Of a stretch of DNA of 64,000 nt, positions 31,852-40,740 are shown one piece after another. A model generated the notes under the pieces. That model was not told the origin of the DNA, searched no databases, and worked only from the letters and a program-made list of their open reading frames with translations. Each line of letters opens with the position of its first letter. Within the stretch, counting starts at the first letter, position 1. Source of the DNA: Stutzerimonas kunmingensis (GTDB lineage Bacteria; Pseudomonadota; Gammaproteobacteria; Pseudomonadales; Pseudomonadaceae); contig NZ_CP090366.1 of NCBI RefSeq assembly GCF_021432085.1, forward strand, positions 4,526,001-4,590,000, in the 5' to 3' direction. A program made the translations under genes and the position numbers.

Positions 31852-32478
31852 ATGCCCTCCATCTATCAGCTCAAACCCCGTTTTCAGGCACTACTGCGCC
31901 CACTGGTCCAGCGCCTCCATGACAGCGGCATCACCGCCAATCAGGTCACGCTGACAGCGCTGGTCGTGTCGCTGGCAGTCGCAGCGGCGGTCGCGCTGCT
32001 GATCGAGCACCTCTGGATCTTCCTGCTGATCCCACTGTGGATGCTGCTGCGCATGGCACTGAACGTCATCGACGGCATGCTGGCGCGAGAATTCGGCCAG
32101 CAATCGAAGCTCGGGGCCTACCTCAACGAACTCTGCGATGTGGCCGCCGATGCGGCGCTCTACCTGCCGCTCGCGCTGGTGACCGGCGTCTGGCCAGCTG
32201 CCGTGGTGCTGGTGGTGGTGCTCGCAGCGCTGACCGAGTACGCCGGTGTGCTCGGTCCGATGGTGGGTGCCTCACGCCGTTACGACGGCCCGATGGGCAA
32301 GAGCGACAGGGCCTTCGCCTTCGGCGTGCTGGCCACCAGCGTCGCCCTGGGCCTGTTGCCAGCCGCCTGGATCAACGGCTTGTTGCTGCTGATCGCCGGG
32401 CTGTCGATCCTCACGCTGAGCAACCGGGTCAGACAAGGCCTGGCGGAAACCGCAGCGGCGCCAGCCGAAGCGGACTGA
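31852..32478 (+). CDS. CDP-alcohol phosphatidyltransferase family protein
   Basis: Membrane enzyme that would join a CDP-activated lipid to an alcohol, or a polar CDP-alcohol to a lipid, in phospholipid synthesis. The 208-residue product has about six hydrophobic segments and the family motif in the form NVIDGMLAREFG...LGAYLNELCDVAADA. In the textbook motif two of the positions occupied by Asn here are Asp; I recall the same Asn forms in the YnjF/YnbA-like subfamily, so this need not mean loss of activity. The start at 31852 has AAAGGA before it. It is the first of three linked lipid genes. Confidence 0.85.
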   Translation: MPSIYQLKPRFQALLRPLVQRLHDSGITANQVTLTALVVSLAVAAAVALLIEHLWIFLLIPLWMLLRMALNVIDGMLAREFGQQSKLGAYLNELCDVAADAALYLPLALVTGVWPAAVVLVVVLAALTEYAGVLGPMVGASRRYDGPMGKSDRAFAFGVLATSVALGLLPAAWINGLLLLIAGLSILTLSNRVRQGLAETAAAPAEAD

Positions 32479-32530
32479 ACCGCCACCCTCCCGCACCACC
32501 GACTTTCCGCCCGATACCGAGGAACCTCCC

Positions 32531-33151
32531 ATGCTCGGCGCCCTGCTCGCCTTCGCGATCACTTCCGTTGCACGCCTGCTGACCGGTACGCGCAGCCTCT
32601 GGATCGGCTGCGCGCCGCTCAACCGGCAACGCATCTATTTCGCCAACCACAGCAGCCACGGTGATTTCGTGCTGCTCTGGGCATCGCTGCCGCCTGACCT
32701 GCGGCGCAGGACCCGGCCCGTCGCTGGCGCCGATTACTGGCAGAGCAGCGCGCTGCGCCGCTTCGTCATCCATCGCCTGTTCAACGGTGTACTGGTGGAT
32801 CGCGAGCGCAGCGGCCCGGAGTCGAATCCGCTGCAACCGATGCTCGACGCCCTGGCCGGCGGCGATTCACTGATCCTATTCCCCGAGGGCACGCGCAATC
32901 TGGAAGAAGGCCTGCTGCCGTTCAAGAGCGGGCTGTATCGCCTGGGCCTGGCGTGTCCGGACGTGGAGCTGGTGCCGGTGTGGATCGCCAACCTCAATCG
33001 GGTGATGCCCAAGGGCCGCAGCCTGCCGCTGCCCCTGCTGTGCAGCGTCAGCTTCGGTGCACCAATGAGTATTGAAAAGGACGAGGACAAGGACGCGTTT
33101 CTGCAGCGCGCTCGCCTGGCTCTGCTAGAACTGGCCCCGAAGGAAGACTGA
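32531..33151 (+). CDS. PlsC-type 1-acyl-glycerol-phosphate acyltransferase family protein
   Basis: A 206-residue acyltransferase with the catalytic NHSSHGD (HxxxxD form: His39 and the following Asp) and the substrate motif FPEGTR. It probably transfers an acyl chain to a lysophospholipid at the inner membrane. It is shorter than the housekeeping PlsC (about 240-250). It lies between a CDP-alcohol transferase and a CdsA homolog with a 1-base gap to the latter, an order resembling the E. coli ynb cluster, so the three may form an accessory phospholipid pathway. Confidence 0.88.
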   Translation: MLGALLAFAITSVARLLTGTRSLWIGCAPLNRQRIYFANHSSHGDFVLLWASLPPDLRRRTRPVAGADYWQSSALRRFVIHRLFNGVLVDRERSGPESNPLQPMLDALAGGDSLILFPEGTRNLEEGLLPFKSGLYRLGLACPDVELVPVWIANLNRVMPKGRSLPLPLLCSVSFGAPMSIEKDEDKDAFLQRARLALLELAPKED

Positions 33152-33152
33152 C

Positions 33153-34082
33153 ATGGATCGCAATACCCTGCTGCTGTTCGCCGGTATCGGTGCCCTGCTC
33201 GCCCTGGCATCGCTGATCGGCTTCGTCCTCAAGCGTCGCAGCGGCGGCGATAGTCCGGTGATCGACAACCTCAACGCCCGCATCAATGCCTGGTGGGTGA
33301 TGGTCGCGCTGATCGGTATCGCCTTCTGGCTCGGCCACACCGCCGTGGTGATCCTTTTCTACCTGGTGTCGTTCTTCGCGTTACGCGAATTCATGACACT
33401 GACGCCGACGCGCAGCAGCGACTATCCGGCCTTGGTCGCGGCGTTCTACCTGGTGCTGCCGCTGCAGTATCTGCTGGTGGCGGTCGGCTGGTACGGCCTG
33501 TTCGCCATCTTCATTCCGGTCTACGTCTTCCTGTTGCTGCCGATCCTGGCTTCGCTGGGCGGCGACACCACGCGTTTTCTCGAACGTGCCTCGAAGGTGC
33601 AATGGGGCCTGATGATCGCAGTCTTCTGCGTCTCCCACGTCCCTGCCCTGCTCACCCTGGAAATTGCCGGCTACGAAGGTCGCAACCTGCTGCTGATCGC
33701 CTGGCTGATCATCGTCGTGCAGCTCTCCGACGTGTTGCAGTACGTGTGCGGCAAGTTGGCCGGCAAGCGCAAGATCGCCCCGCGCCTGTCGCCGTCCAAG
33801 ACTGTCGAAGGCTTCGTCGGCGGGATCTTCCTCGCGACACTGATCGGCGCGGCGCTGTTCTGGATCACCCCGTTCGCCTGGTGGCAGGCGGCGCTGATGG
33901 CGCTGCTGCTGAACCTGCTGGGCTTCTTCGGTGGCCTGGTGATGTCGGCGATCAAACGCGACCGTGGCGTCAAGGACTGGGGGCACATGATCGAGGGCCA
34001 CGGCGGCATGCTCGACCGGCTCGACTCGGTCTGCTTCGCCGCGCCGATCTTCTTCCACCTGGTGCGCTACGGCTGGACCTGA
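33153..34082 (+). CDS. cdsA: Phosphatidate cytidylyltransferase (CdsA family)
   Basis: Integral membrane enzyme that makes CDP-diacylglycerol from phosphatidate and CTP. The 309-residue product has about eight membrane segments, the SPSKTVEGFVGG motif and the CTP transferase signature KRDRGVKDWGHMIEGHGG followed by MLDRLDS. It starts 1 base after the acyltransferase stop. The main housekeeping cdsA of Pseudomonas lies near uppS-dxr, so this is probably a second copy dedicated to the accessory lipid operon. Confidence 0.92.
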   Translation: MDRNTLLLFAGIGALLALASLIGFVLKRRSGGDSPVIDNLNARINAWWVMVALIGIAFWLGHTAVVILFYLVSFFALREFMTLTPTRSSDYPALVAAFYLVLPLQYLLVAVGWYGLFAIFIPVYVFLLLPILASLGGDTTRFLERASKVQWGLMIAVFCVSHVPALLTLEIAGYEGRNLLLIAWLIIVVQLSDVLQYVCGKLAGKRKIAPRLSPSKTVEGFVGGIFLATLIGAALFWITPFAWWQAALMALLLNLLGFFGGLVMSAIKRDRGVKDWGHMIEGHGGMLDRLDSVCFAAPIFFHLVRYGWT

Positions 34083-34283
34083 CCAGCCAGGGACTTGCGC
34101 TGCGGGCGAACCGCCGATTGTTGCGAGGGTCGAACCTGCCACGGCTCTCGGAGCGATTTGCCTCTCGCCTACCGAACGGATCGCCCACCGCCGCTGCGCC
34201 ACCGCGTTAAGATGGCGGCACGCAGCCGCCGTTTCGGTGCACCAGCTCCGCGATGGTGTCGCCATCGAATTCAGGAATCACCA

Positions 34284-35657
34284 ATGACCCAACGCAACGT
34301 AATCAACGCCTCGGTTACCCCCAAAGGCAGCCTGGAAACCCTGTCGCAACGCGAAGTACAGCAGCTGAGCGAAGTCGGTTCCGGCAGCACGCACAAGCTG
34401 TTCCGCCAGTGTGCCCTGGCAATCCTCAACACCGGCACGCGCATCGATAACGCCAAGACCATCCTCGAAGCCTATGAGGACTTCGAGGTGCGCATCCTGC
34501 AGCAGGACCGCGGCGTACGCCTCGAGCTGTTCAATGCGCCGGCCGATGCCTTCGTCGATGGCGAGATGATCGCCAGCACCCGCGAGATGCTCTTCAGCGC
34601 GCTGCGGGACATCGTCTATACCGAGAGCGAACTGAGCAGCGCTCGCATCGATCTGAGCACTTCCCAGGGCATTACCGACTACGTCTTTCATCTGCTGCGC
34701 AACGCCCGCACGCTGCGCCCGGGCATCGAGCCGAACATGGTGGTGTGCTGGGGTGGCCACTCGATCAGCACCGAAGAGTACAAGTACAGCAAGCGCGTCG
34801 GCCATGAACTGGGCCTGCGCAGCCTGGATGTCTGCACCGGCTGCGGTCCGGGCGTGATGAAGGGGCCAATGAAGGGTGCCACCATTGCCCACGCCAAACA
34901 GCGCCGCGTTGGCAGCCGCTACCTGGGGCTGACGGAGCCGGGCATCATCGCCGCCGAGGCACCGAACCCGATCGTCAACGAGCTGGTGATCCTGCCGGAC
35001 ATTGAAAAGCGCCTGGAAGCCTTCGTCCGCGTCGGCCACGGCATCATCATCTTCCCCGGCGGCGTCGGCACGGCCGAGGAGTTCCTCTACCTGCTCGGCA
35101 TCCTGCTGCACCCGGCCAATCGTGACGTGCCCTTCCCGGTCATCCTAACGGGGCCGAGCGATGCCGCGGACTATCTGCAGCAACTGCACGATTTCGTCGG
35201 CACCACCCTTGGCGAGGAAGCCCAGAAGCGCTACCAGATCATCTTCAACGACCCTACCGAAGTGGCCCGGCAGATGACCGAGGGCCTGCGCGAAGTACGA
35301 CGGTTCCGCCGCGAGCGCAACGATGCCTTCCACTTCAATTGGCTGCTGAAGATCGAGGAAGGCTTCCAACGGCCTTTCGATCCGACTCACGAGAATATGG
35401 CCAACCTACCGCTGCGCCGCGACCTGCCGCCACACGAGCTGGCCGCCAATCTGCGCCGTGCCTTCTCCGGCATCGTCGCCGGCAACGTCAAGGACAAGGG
35501 CATCCGCCGCATCGAGCAGTACGGCCGTTACGAAATCCACGGCGATGCGGCAATCATGCAGCCGCTGGACAAACTGCTGCAGGCCTTCGTCGAACAGCAC
35601 CGCATGAAGCTGCCCGGCGGCGTGCCCTACACGCCGTGCTACCGCGTGGTCAGCTGA
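34284..35657 (+). CDS. ppnN: Pyrimidine/purine nucleotide 5'-monophosphate nucleosidase PpnN
   Basis: Cytosolic nucleosidase (YgdH/PpnN) that splits nucleoside monophosphates into base and ribose 5-phosphate; in E. coli it is activated by (p)ppGpp. The 457-residue product from ATG 34284 has an N-terminal regulatory domain (NASVTPKGSLETLSQREV), a central LOG-type domain with CTGCGPGVMKGPMKGA and PGGVGTAEEFLYLLG, and the C-terminal PpnN domain. The start was set by the conserved MTQRNVINASV and by AGGAA upstream. A bidirectional terminator follows. Confidence 0.96.
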   Translation: MTQRNVINASVTPKGSLETLSQREVQQLSEVGSGSTHKLFRQCALAILNTGTRIDNAKTILEAYEDFEVRILQQDRGVRLELFNAPADAFVDGEMIASTREMLFSALRDIVYTESELSSARIDLSTSQGITDYVFHLLRNARTLRPGIEPNMVVCWGGHSISTEEYKYSKRVGHELGLRSLDVCTGCGPGVMKGPMKGATIAHAKQRRVGSRYLGLTEPGIIAAEAPNPIVNELVILPDIEKRLEAFVRVGHGIIIFPGGVGTAEEFLYLLGILLHPANRDVPFPVILTGPSDAADYLQQLHDFVGTTLGEEAQKRYQIIFNDPTEVARQMTEGLREVRRFRRERNDAFHFNWLLKIEEGFQRPFDPTHENMANLPLRRDLPPHELAANLRRAFSGIVAGNVKDKGIRRIEQYGRYEIHGDAAIMQPLDKLLQAFVEQHRMKLPGGVPYTPCYRVVS

Positions 35658-35665
35658 AGCTGCCG

Positions 35666-35694
35666 AAAGGCCGGGCAGCAACCGCCCGGCCTTT
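35666..35694. terminator. Bidirectional terminator between ppnN and EamA gene
   Basis: AAAGGCCGGGC (35666-35676) and GCCCGGCCTTT (35684-35694) form a perfect 11-bp stem around 7 bases, between the convergent ppnN and the EamA pseudogene. Confidence 0.85.
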
Positions 35695-35696
35695 GC

Positions 35697-36568
35697 TCAT
35701 CCGCGATGCGGCTGCGGCGCGGCCCTGAACACCAGCGCCAGCCCCAGCAGAATCGCCCCCATTCCCAGCAAGCCGGTGCGCGACAGCTGATTGCCGAGGA
35801 ACAGGTAATCCATCCCCACGGTCACCACCGGCACCAGGTAGAACAGACTGGTGACGTTCACCAGATTGCCGGTCTGGATCATGCGGTACAGCAGCAGCTG
35901 CGCCGCCACCGAGATCACCAGACCCAACCACAGCACCGGAATGATGAAGCCCGTCACCGCTTCCAGGCGGATCGGCTGGAACGGCACGAACGCAAGGCAC
36001 AGCAGCAGGCTGACCCCGTACTGGGTCGGCAGCACCTCCACCGGGCTCTGGCGAACGCGCTGCTGCAGGATCGCACCCACTGTCATGCACAGCAGCGCGC
36101 CGAGGGCGAAGAGCATCCCGGCGAGTGAGAAACGTGCCAGCACCAGACTCTGGAATACCACCGCGGCCAACCCGGCCAGTGCCACCAGTAATCCCAGCAG
36201 ACGCAGCGGCGAGAAGCGTCGTTCGAGGAGCAACAGGGTGAGAATCGGCTGCACGCCAAGCAGCGTCGCGATCACACCCGGCGTCACGCCATGGGCCATG
36301 GCCTGGAAATAGCAGATCGAATAACAGCCGATCATCAGCAGCCCGGTCGCCGCCGTCTGCCAAGCAGCGCCAGGCGCTGGCCGCAGCGCCTACGGTAGAG
36401 GCCGATAAGCAGAACTGCAGTCAGCGCGAGAGCAAAGCGCACGATCAGCAGGGCGAAGGGGGTAGCGTGGTCCAGTCCCCAGCGGGTGAAGATGGCCGCA
36501 CTGCCCCACAGCAATACGAACACAGTCATGACGCCATAGGACGTCCACAACGATTTGTTGAAAGTCAT
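35697..36568 (-). pseudogene. EamA-family (DMT) transporter, frameshifted
   Basis: Two reading frames together give a normal ten-helix EamA/DMT transporter of about 290 residues. The N-terminal frame (36335-36568, from MTFNKSLWTSYG through LLIGLYRRR) then runs into RCGQRLALLG and a stop. The C-terminal frame (35697 to about 36395) continues with AAWQTAATGLLMIGCYSIC and so on to the end. The shift is near 36375-36400, equal to a missing base. The frame after the shift has a TAG just upstream, so readthrough is not possible. This is either a true recent loss of function or a sequencing error; the rest is intact. The substrate is unknown (EamA proteins export amino acids and metabolites). Confidence 0.85.
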
Positions 36569-36929
36569 CAGTGATTACCTGTCGAAGCGAAACAGGCTCC
36601 AGCGAACGCCGAAAGCGTGCGCGCACCGACCCGGAAGGATCAGAAGCGAAAACCGGAGCTGCGAAATGTGGGCGGATCAGCCCAGCGCAACCGCCTGTGG
36701 AGGTGGTGGCGCGATTGCCAGATCGGCAACGACAGAGGGAGGTGGAGCGATTGCGCACAGCCGGGCCGCGCCGAGATCGGCTGGCTTCATGGGTAACAGG
36801 CTGTGAGCAGTGGAAGACATTGGGTCAACGGCCGGACGGCGGTATGGAGAACGAAAACTAGCAGAGCCAGGCCCGCCGGGTAAAGCGAGCCTGACGAGCG
36901 TCACGGCAGGCGAAATCAGCGCAAGCCGT
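36569..36929. other. Intergenic region between EamA pseudogene and nrdJb
   Basis: No gene is supported in these 361 bases. The promoter of the EamA gene and the 3' end of the nrdJ transcript should lie here, but I see no clear terminator or conserved element. A degenerate direct repeat (GGAGGTGG...GCGATTGC near 36700 and 36730) is the only internal structure. Confidence 0.5.
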
Positions 36930-37637
36930 TTAGCCGCACTTGGAGTTGCCGCAGTTCAGGCAGGTGGCGCAGCCGTCCATCTGCACCACGGCCTGGGTAT
37001 TGCACTTGTTGCACAGCTGCGCGCCGGTCGGGAAACCCTCGCCCGGCTCGACCGCCACCGCGCCCTGGCTCGCCTCGTAGGCGGCGCGCTTCTCGGCCAG
37101 GTACTTGAGCTGGGTTTCGTCCAGCGCATGACCTTCGAGCATGCCGATGGCGATCAGATGGCGCTCCAGCACCGCACCGATCTCGGCCACGATCGACGGC
37201 ATGTAGACGCCGCCCTTCTTCAGGTAGCCGCCGCGCGGATCGAACACCGCCTTCAGCTCCTCGACGAGGAAGGTGCAGTCGCCACCCTTGCGGAACACCG
37301 CGGACATGATGCGGGTCAGCGCCACGATCCACTGGAAGTGGTCCATGTTCTTCGAATTGATGAATATCTCGAACGGCCGACGCTGCTCGTGCGGGGTGCC
37401 GGCGTTGAGCACGATGTCGTTCACGGTGACGTACAGCGCGTGTTCGAACAGCGGCGACTTGATCTTGTAGGTCATGCCGATCAGGGTTTCCGGACGCTGC
37501 AGGCTCTCGTCCATTTCCACCACATTGACGGCCTTGCTCGCCTTGTTATCGGTGCTGGCGGCAGCGGCCGCGGGGCGTTCGAGGGCCTCGTCGACGACCT
37601 TGAAGCCCTTGATGCGCTGGGTGATCTTTACGGTCAT
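36930..37637 (-). CDS. nrdJb: Class II ribonucleotide reductase, NrdJb subunit
   Basis: C-terminal partner of the split adenosylcobalamin-dependent ribonucleotide reductase of Pseudomonas. The 235-residue product ends in a zinc-ribbon-like tail, CNKCNTQAVVQMDGCATCLN followed by CGNSKCG, whose Cys residues can re-reduce the active site. The body (GMTYKIKSPLFEHALYVTV) is the small TSCPD-type domain usually fused to NrdJ in other bacteria. It lies 61 bases after nrdJa and is surely co-transcribed. This enzyme makes dNTPs independently of oxygen, useful for microaerobic or denitrifying growth. Confidence 0.95.
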   Translation of the reverse strand: MTVKITQRIKGFKVVDEALERPAAAAASTDNKASKAVNVVEMDESLQRPETLIGMTYKIKSPLFEHALYVTVNDIVLNAGTPHEQRRPFEIFINSKNMDHFQWIVALTRIMSAVFRKGGDCTFLVEELKAVFDPRGGYLKKGGVYMPSIVAEIGAVLERHLIAIGMLEGHALDETQLKYLAEKRAAYEASQGAVAVEPGEGFPTGAQLCNKCNTQAVVQMDGCATCLNCGNSKCG

Positions 37638-37698
37638 TGTGCAGATTCTCCTGCCGGGCGCAGCGATGGCCCGGCGCTTATACGATTGGCAGTCCGGT

Positions 37699-39849
37699 TC
37701 AGTACTTGCCGTAATAGCCTTCTTTGAGGGCGTCGAACAGGTTGGCGGCGGTGTTCACCTCGCCGTCGTACTCGACCTCCTGGTTGCCCTTGAGCTCGAC
37801 CACGCTGCCGTCCTCCAAAGTGAAGCGGTACAGGGTCTTTTCCAGATCGGCTTCCTTGACCAGCACGCCCTGGAAGGCCGCCGGATTGAAGCGGAAGGTG
37901 GTGCAGCCCTTGAGGCCCTGGCGCCAGGCGTAGCGGTAGATGTCCTTGAACGCCTCGAATGGATAATCGGTCGGCACGTTGGCGGTCTTGGAGATAGACG
38001 AATCGACCCAGCGCTGCGCGGCGGCCTGGATATCCACGTGCTGGGTCGGACTGACGTCATCGGCGGTGATGAAGTAGTCCGGCAGCTTCTCGCCCGGCTC
38101 GTCGGAGCCCGGCTTGGCGCGCTCGTTGATCAGCGTGCGATAGGCCAGCAGCTCGTAGCTGAACACCTCGATCTTCTCCTTGGCCTTGCGGCCCGGACGG
38201 ATCAGGTTGCGCGAGTAGTGATGGGCGAAGCTCGGCTCGATGCCGTTGGAGGCGTTGTTGGCCAGGCTCAGGCTGATGGTGCCGGTAGGCGCGATCGAGC
38301 TGTGGTGGGTGAAGCGCGCGCCCTGCTCGGCCAGCGCCTCGATCAGCTCGGGCGCGTACTCGGCGACCTTCTGCATGTAACGCGAATACTTCGCGTGCAG
38401 CACGCGACCGGCGATCTGATCGCCGACCTTGTAGCCGTCTTTCGCCATTTCCGGACGCTTACGCAACATCTCGGCGGTGACTTCGAAGGTCTGGCTCAGC
38501 AACGGTGCCGGACCCTTCTCCTTGGACAGCTCCAGCGCCTGCTCCCAGCCGACCAGCGCCATCTCGCGGGCGACTTCCTCGGTAAACACGCAGGCTTCCG
38601 GGCTGCCATAGCGCAGCTTGAGCAGTGTCAGGGTCGAGCCGAGACCGAGGAAGCCCATACCATGGCGGCGCTTGCTTTCGATTTCATGGCGCTGCTGTTC
38701 GAGCGGCAGGCCGTTGATCTCGACGACGTTGTCGAGCATGCGGGTGAAGACGCGCACGACTTCGCGATACTTGTCCCAATCGAAGCGCGCATCGGCGCCG
38801 AACGGGTCGATGACGAAGTTGGTCAGGTTGATCGAGCCCAGTAGACACGACCCGTACGGCGGCAGCGGCTGCTCACCACAGGGGTTGGTCGCACGGATCG
38901 CCTCGCACCACCAGTTGTTGTTCAGCTGGTTGACGCGGTCGATGAGGATGAAGCCCGGCTCGGCGTAGTCATAGGTGGAGACCATGATCATGTCCCACAG
39001 ATGCCGCGCCTTGACCCGCCCGTATATCTTGCAGGCCACCAGGCCGTCGTCACGCACGATGTAGCCATCATGCACCGGCCATTCGCGCCAGAGCACATGC
39101 TCGGCGTCCGCCAGGTCCAGCTCGGCGGCTTCCTTGGCGTGCACCGGGAAGATCAGCGGCCACTCGCCGTCGACCTCCACCGCCTGCATGAATTCATCGG
39201 TGATCAACAGGCTGAGGTTGAACTGGCGCAGCCGGCCGTCCTCGCGCTTGGCGCGGATGAACTCGCGCACATCCGGATGGCCGACATCAAAGGTGCCCAT
39301 TTGCGCGCCGCGGCGGCCGCCGGCCGAACTCACGGTGAAGCACATCTTGTCGAAGATATCCATGAACGACAGCGGGCCGCTGGTGTGCGCACCGGCACCC
39401 GAGACGAAGGAGCCGCGCGGACGCAGGGTGCTGAACTCGTAGCCGATGCCGCAACCGGCCTTGAGCGTCAGACCGGCCTCGTGGACCTTGCCGAGGATGT
39501 CATCCATCGAGTCGGTGATCGAACCCGAGACAGTGCAGTTGATGGTCGAGGTAGCCGGTTTGTAATCCTGCGCGCCGGCGTTGGAGATGATCCGTCCGGC
39601 CGGGATGGCGCCGTTGCGCAGCGCCCAGAGGAAACGCTCGTGCCAGTGCTCGCGCTGCTTGGCCGGCTCGACGTCAGCCAGGGCGCGGGCGACGCGCTGC
39701 CAGGTGGCGTCGACGCTGTCATCGATCGGCGTGCCGTCCTTGCTGGTCAGACGGTATTTCTGTGCCCAGATATCTTCGGAAGCCGCCTGCAGGGCGATGC
39801 TGGAAGTGCTCTTGCTGTCTGCCGCGATGGGCCCGTCCGTCTTCGCCAT
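37699..39849 (-). CDS. nrdJa: Class II (B12-dependent) ribonucleotide reductase, NrdJa subunit
   Basis: Catalytic subunit that reduces ribonucleotides with an adenosylcobalamin-generated thiyl radical. The 716-residue product carries TINCTVSGS with the first redox Cys, the radical-site loop ATNPCGEQPLPPYGSC and the LKAGCGIGYEFSTLRPRGS segment typical of NrdJ. The long N-terminal ATP-cone is absent, as is usual in the Pseudomonas NrdJa. No cobalamin riboswitch was recognised in the 190 bases upstream. The next upstream gene, rpmG, is insulated by a terminator. Confidence 0.96.
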   Translation of the reverse strand: MAKTDGPIAADSKSTSSIALQAASEDIWAQKYRLTSKDGTPIDDSVDATWQRVARALADVEPAKQREHWHERFLWALRNGAIPAGRIISNAGAQDYKPATSTINCTVSGSITDSMDDILGKVHEAGLTLKAGCGIGYEFSTLRPRGSFVSGAGAHTSGPLSFMDIFDKMCFTVSSAGGRRGAQMGTFDVGHPDVREFIRAKREDGRLRQFNLSLLITDEFMQAVEVDGEWPLIFPVHAKEAAELDLADAEHVLWREWPVHDGYIVRDDGLVACKIYGRVKARHLWDMIMVSTYDYAEPGFILIDRVNQLNNNWWCEAIRATNPCGEQPLPPYGSCLLGSINLTNFVIDPFGADARFDWDKYREVVRVFTRMLDNVVEINGLPLEQQRHEIESKRRHGMGFLGLGSTLTLLKLRYGSPEACVFTEEVAREMALVGWEQALELSKEKGPAPLLSQTFEVTAEMLRKRPEMAKDGYKVGDQIAGRVLHAKYSRYMQKVAEYAPELIEALAEQGARFTHHSSIAPTGTISLSLANNASNGIEPSFAHHYSRNLIRPGRKAKEKIEVFSYELLAYRTLINERAKPGSDEPGEKLPDYFITADDVSPTQHVDIQAAAQRWVDSSISKTANVPTDYPFEAFKDIYRYAWRQGLKGCTTFRFNPAAFQGVLVKEADLEKTLYRFTLEDGSVVELKGNQEVEYDGEVNTAANLFDALKEGYYGKY

Positions 39850-39996
39850 GCGCTGCGCATCCTCGTGCCGAAAGTGGGAGAAAAGAAAGCTCGCACGATA
39901 GGCGAATTCGACAGGCGCCGTACATGATGCATATCAAACTAGGCAACGCGAACGACGACTGGTGTCAGGCATCGACACCAAGCGTTCGCCAGAAAC

Positions 39997-40021
39997 GAAA
40001 AAACCCGCCGAGAGGCGGGTT
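39997..40021 (-). terminator. Intrinsic terminator of rpmB-rpmG
   Basis: Minus strand: AACCCGCC (40021-40014), loop, GGCGGGTT (40009-40002), then a run of T to 39997. Perfect 8-bp stem 22 bases after the rpmG stop. Confidence 0.9.
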
Positions 40022-40042
40022 CTTTCTTCAAGGGCCGATCAA

Positions 40043-40198
40043 TTACTTGATCTTGGCTTCCTTGTAGATCACGTGCTTGCGTACGACCGGATCGAATTTC
40101 TTGATTTCGATCTTGTCGGGGGTGGTGCGCTTGTTCTTGTCGGTGGTGTAGAAGTGGCCGGTACCGGCGCTGGACACCAAACGGATCAGGTCACGCAT
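40043..40198 (-). CDS. rpmG: 50S ribosomal protein L33
   Basis: Ribosomal large-subunit protein of 51 residues: [20 protein letters not shown], then [20 protein letters not shown] and [11 protein letters not shown]. The sequence is the Cys-free form of L33, which lacks the zinc-binding CxxC pairs, so it does not need zinc. It is 11 bases downstream of rpmB, the universal order rpmB-rpmG, and GGAG lies before its ATG. It ends in TAA at 40043-40045. Confidence 0.97.
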   Translation of the reverse strand: MRDLIRLVSSAGTGHFYTTDKNKRTTPDKIEIKKFDPVVRKHVIYKEAKIK

Positions 40199-40209
40199 GA
40201 TTGCTCTCC

Positions 40210-40446
40210 TTAAACCTTTTCGCCGCGGGCGCGCAGCTCGGACAGAACGACGTCAATGCCGCGCTTGTCGATGATGCGCATGCCTTTGGCACTCAGGCGC
40301 AGACGGACGAAGCGGTTCTCCGACTCGACCCAGAAGCGATGATGCTGCAGGTTCGGCAGGAAACGACGACGGGTTTTGTTCATTGCGTGGGAAACGTTGT
40401 TCCCGGTTACCGGACCCTTACCGGTAACTTGACAGACTCTCGACAT
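40210..40446 (-). CDS. rpmB: 50S ribosomal protein L28
   Basis: Large-subunit ribosomal protein, 78 residues, [20 protein letters not shown], then [20 protein letters not shown]. One N-terminal Cys is present, but the CxxC pair of the zinc form is not. It is the first gene of a two-gene operon with rpmG. A sigma-70 promoter lies about 150 bases upstream, leaving a structured leader. Confidence 0.97.
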   Translation of the reverse strand: MSRVCQVTGKGPVTGNNVSHAMNKTRRRFLPNLQHHRFWVESENRFVRLRLSAKGMRIIDKRGIDVVLSELRARGEKV

Positions 40447-40590
40447 GCCTCAGCCCTCTAAAACCACATGCCCAACCCGGCATGGGTTGGCCGCTTGAAT
40501 TCACTTGTCAGTTCGGCGCTCAGCGCCACGTTTCATGGGGGTCTTACCGGCCACGTTGCGAACGAAGATACCGGGCCCCTAGAAAAGAGC
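40447..40590 (-). promoter_or_regulatory. Structured 5' leader of rpmB-rpmG
   Basis: The ~140-base leader holds two stable hairpins: GGCGCTCAGCGCC (40515-40527, 5-bp stem) and CCAACCC/GGGTTGG (40472-40478 with 40484-40490). A possible 11-codon minus-strand ORF begins at 40536. A leader of this size is more than translation needs and could serve autoregulation; I know no described motif that matches. Confidence 0.4.
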
Positions 40591-40595
40591 GCTGC

Positions 40596-40624
40596 TTTAT
40601 ATCAGAAACCCCCTAGGGCAACAA
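40596..40624 (-). promoter_or_regulatory. Sigma-70 promoter of rpmB-rpmG
   Basis: Minus strand: TTGTTG (40624-40619), 17-base spacer, TATAAA (40601-40596). Good -10, partial -35, ideal spacing; a strong promoter fits a ribosomal operon. Confidence 0.7.
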
Positions 40625-40720
40625 GCGCGGATTGAAATTTCCGCCCGACTGCCGTGCCTTCGAGAGTTGCTGCTCGATGCCGACCGGGGCCTGAGCACTG
40701 CAGCCCGTTCGTCAGCTCAC

Positions 40721-40738
40721 CACCTATATATAGGTGGC
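40721..40738. terminator. Perfect palindrome just after the acyl-CoA ligase gene
   Basis: CCACCTATATATAGGTGG is a perfect 18-base palindrome (7-bp stem, TATA loop) 2 bases beyond the ligase stop. It may act as a terminator hairpin, though no T run follows on the minus strand. Confidence 0.4.
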
Positions 40739-40740
40739 AA

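Noticed and set aside
36690..36760. Short tandem GGAGGTGG/GCGATTGC repeats as a CRISPR or VNTR
   Set aside because: Only two degenerate copies with no regular spacers.
39850..40040. Cobalamin riboswitch upstream of nrdJa
   Set aside because: I looked for the B12-box core and helix pattern but saw none; the region holds mainly the rpmG terminator.
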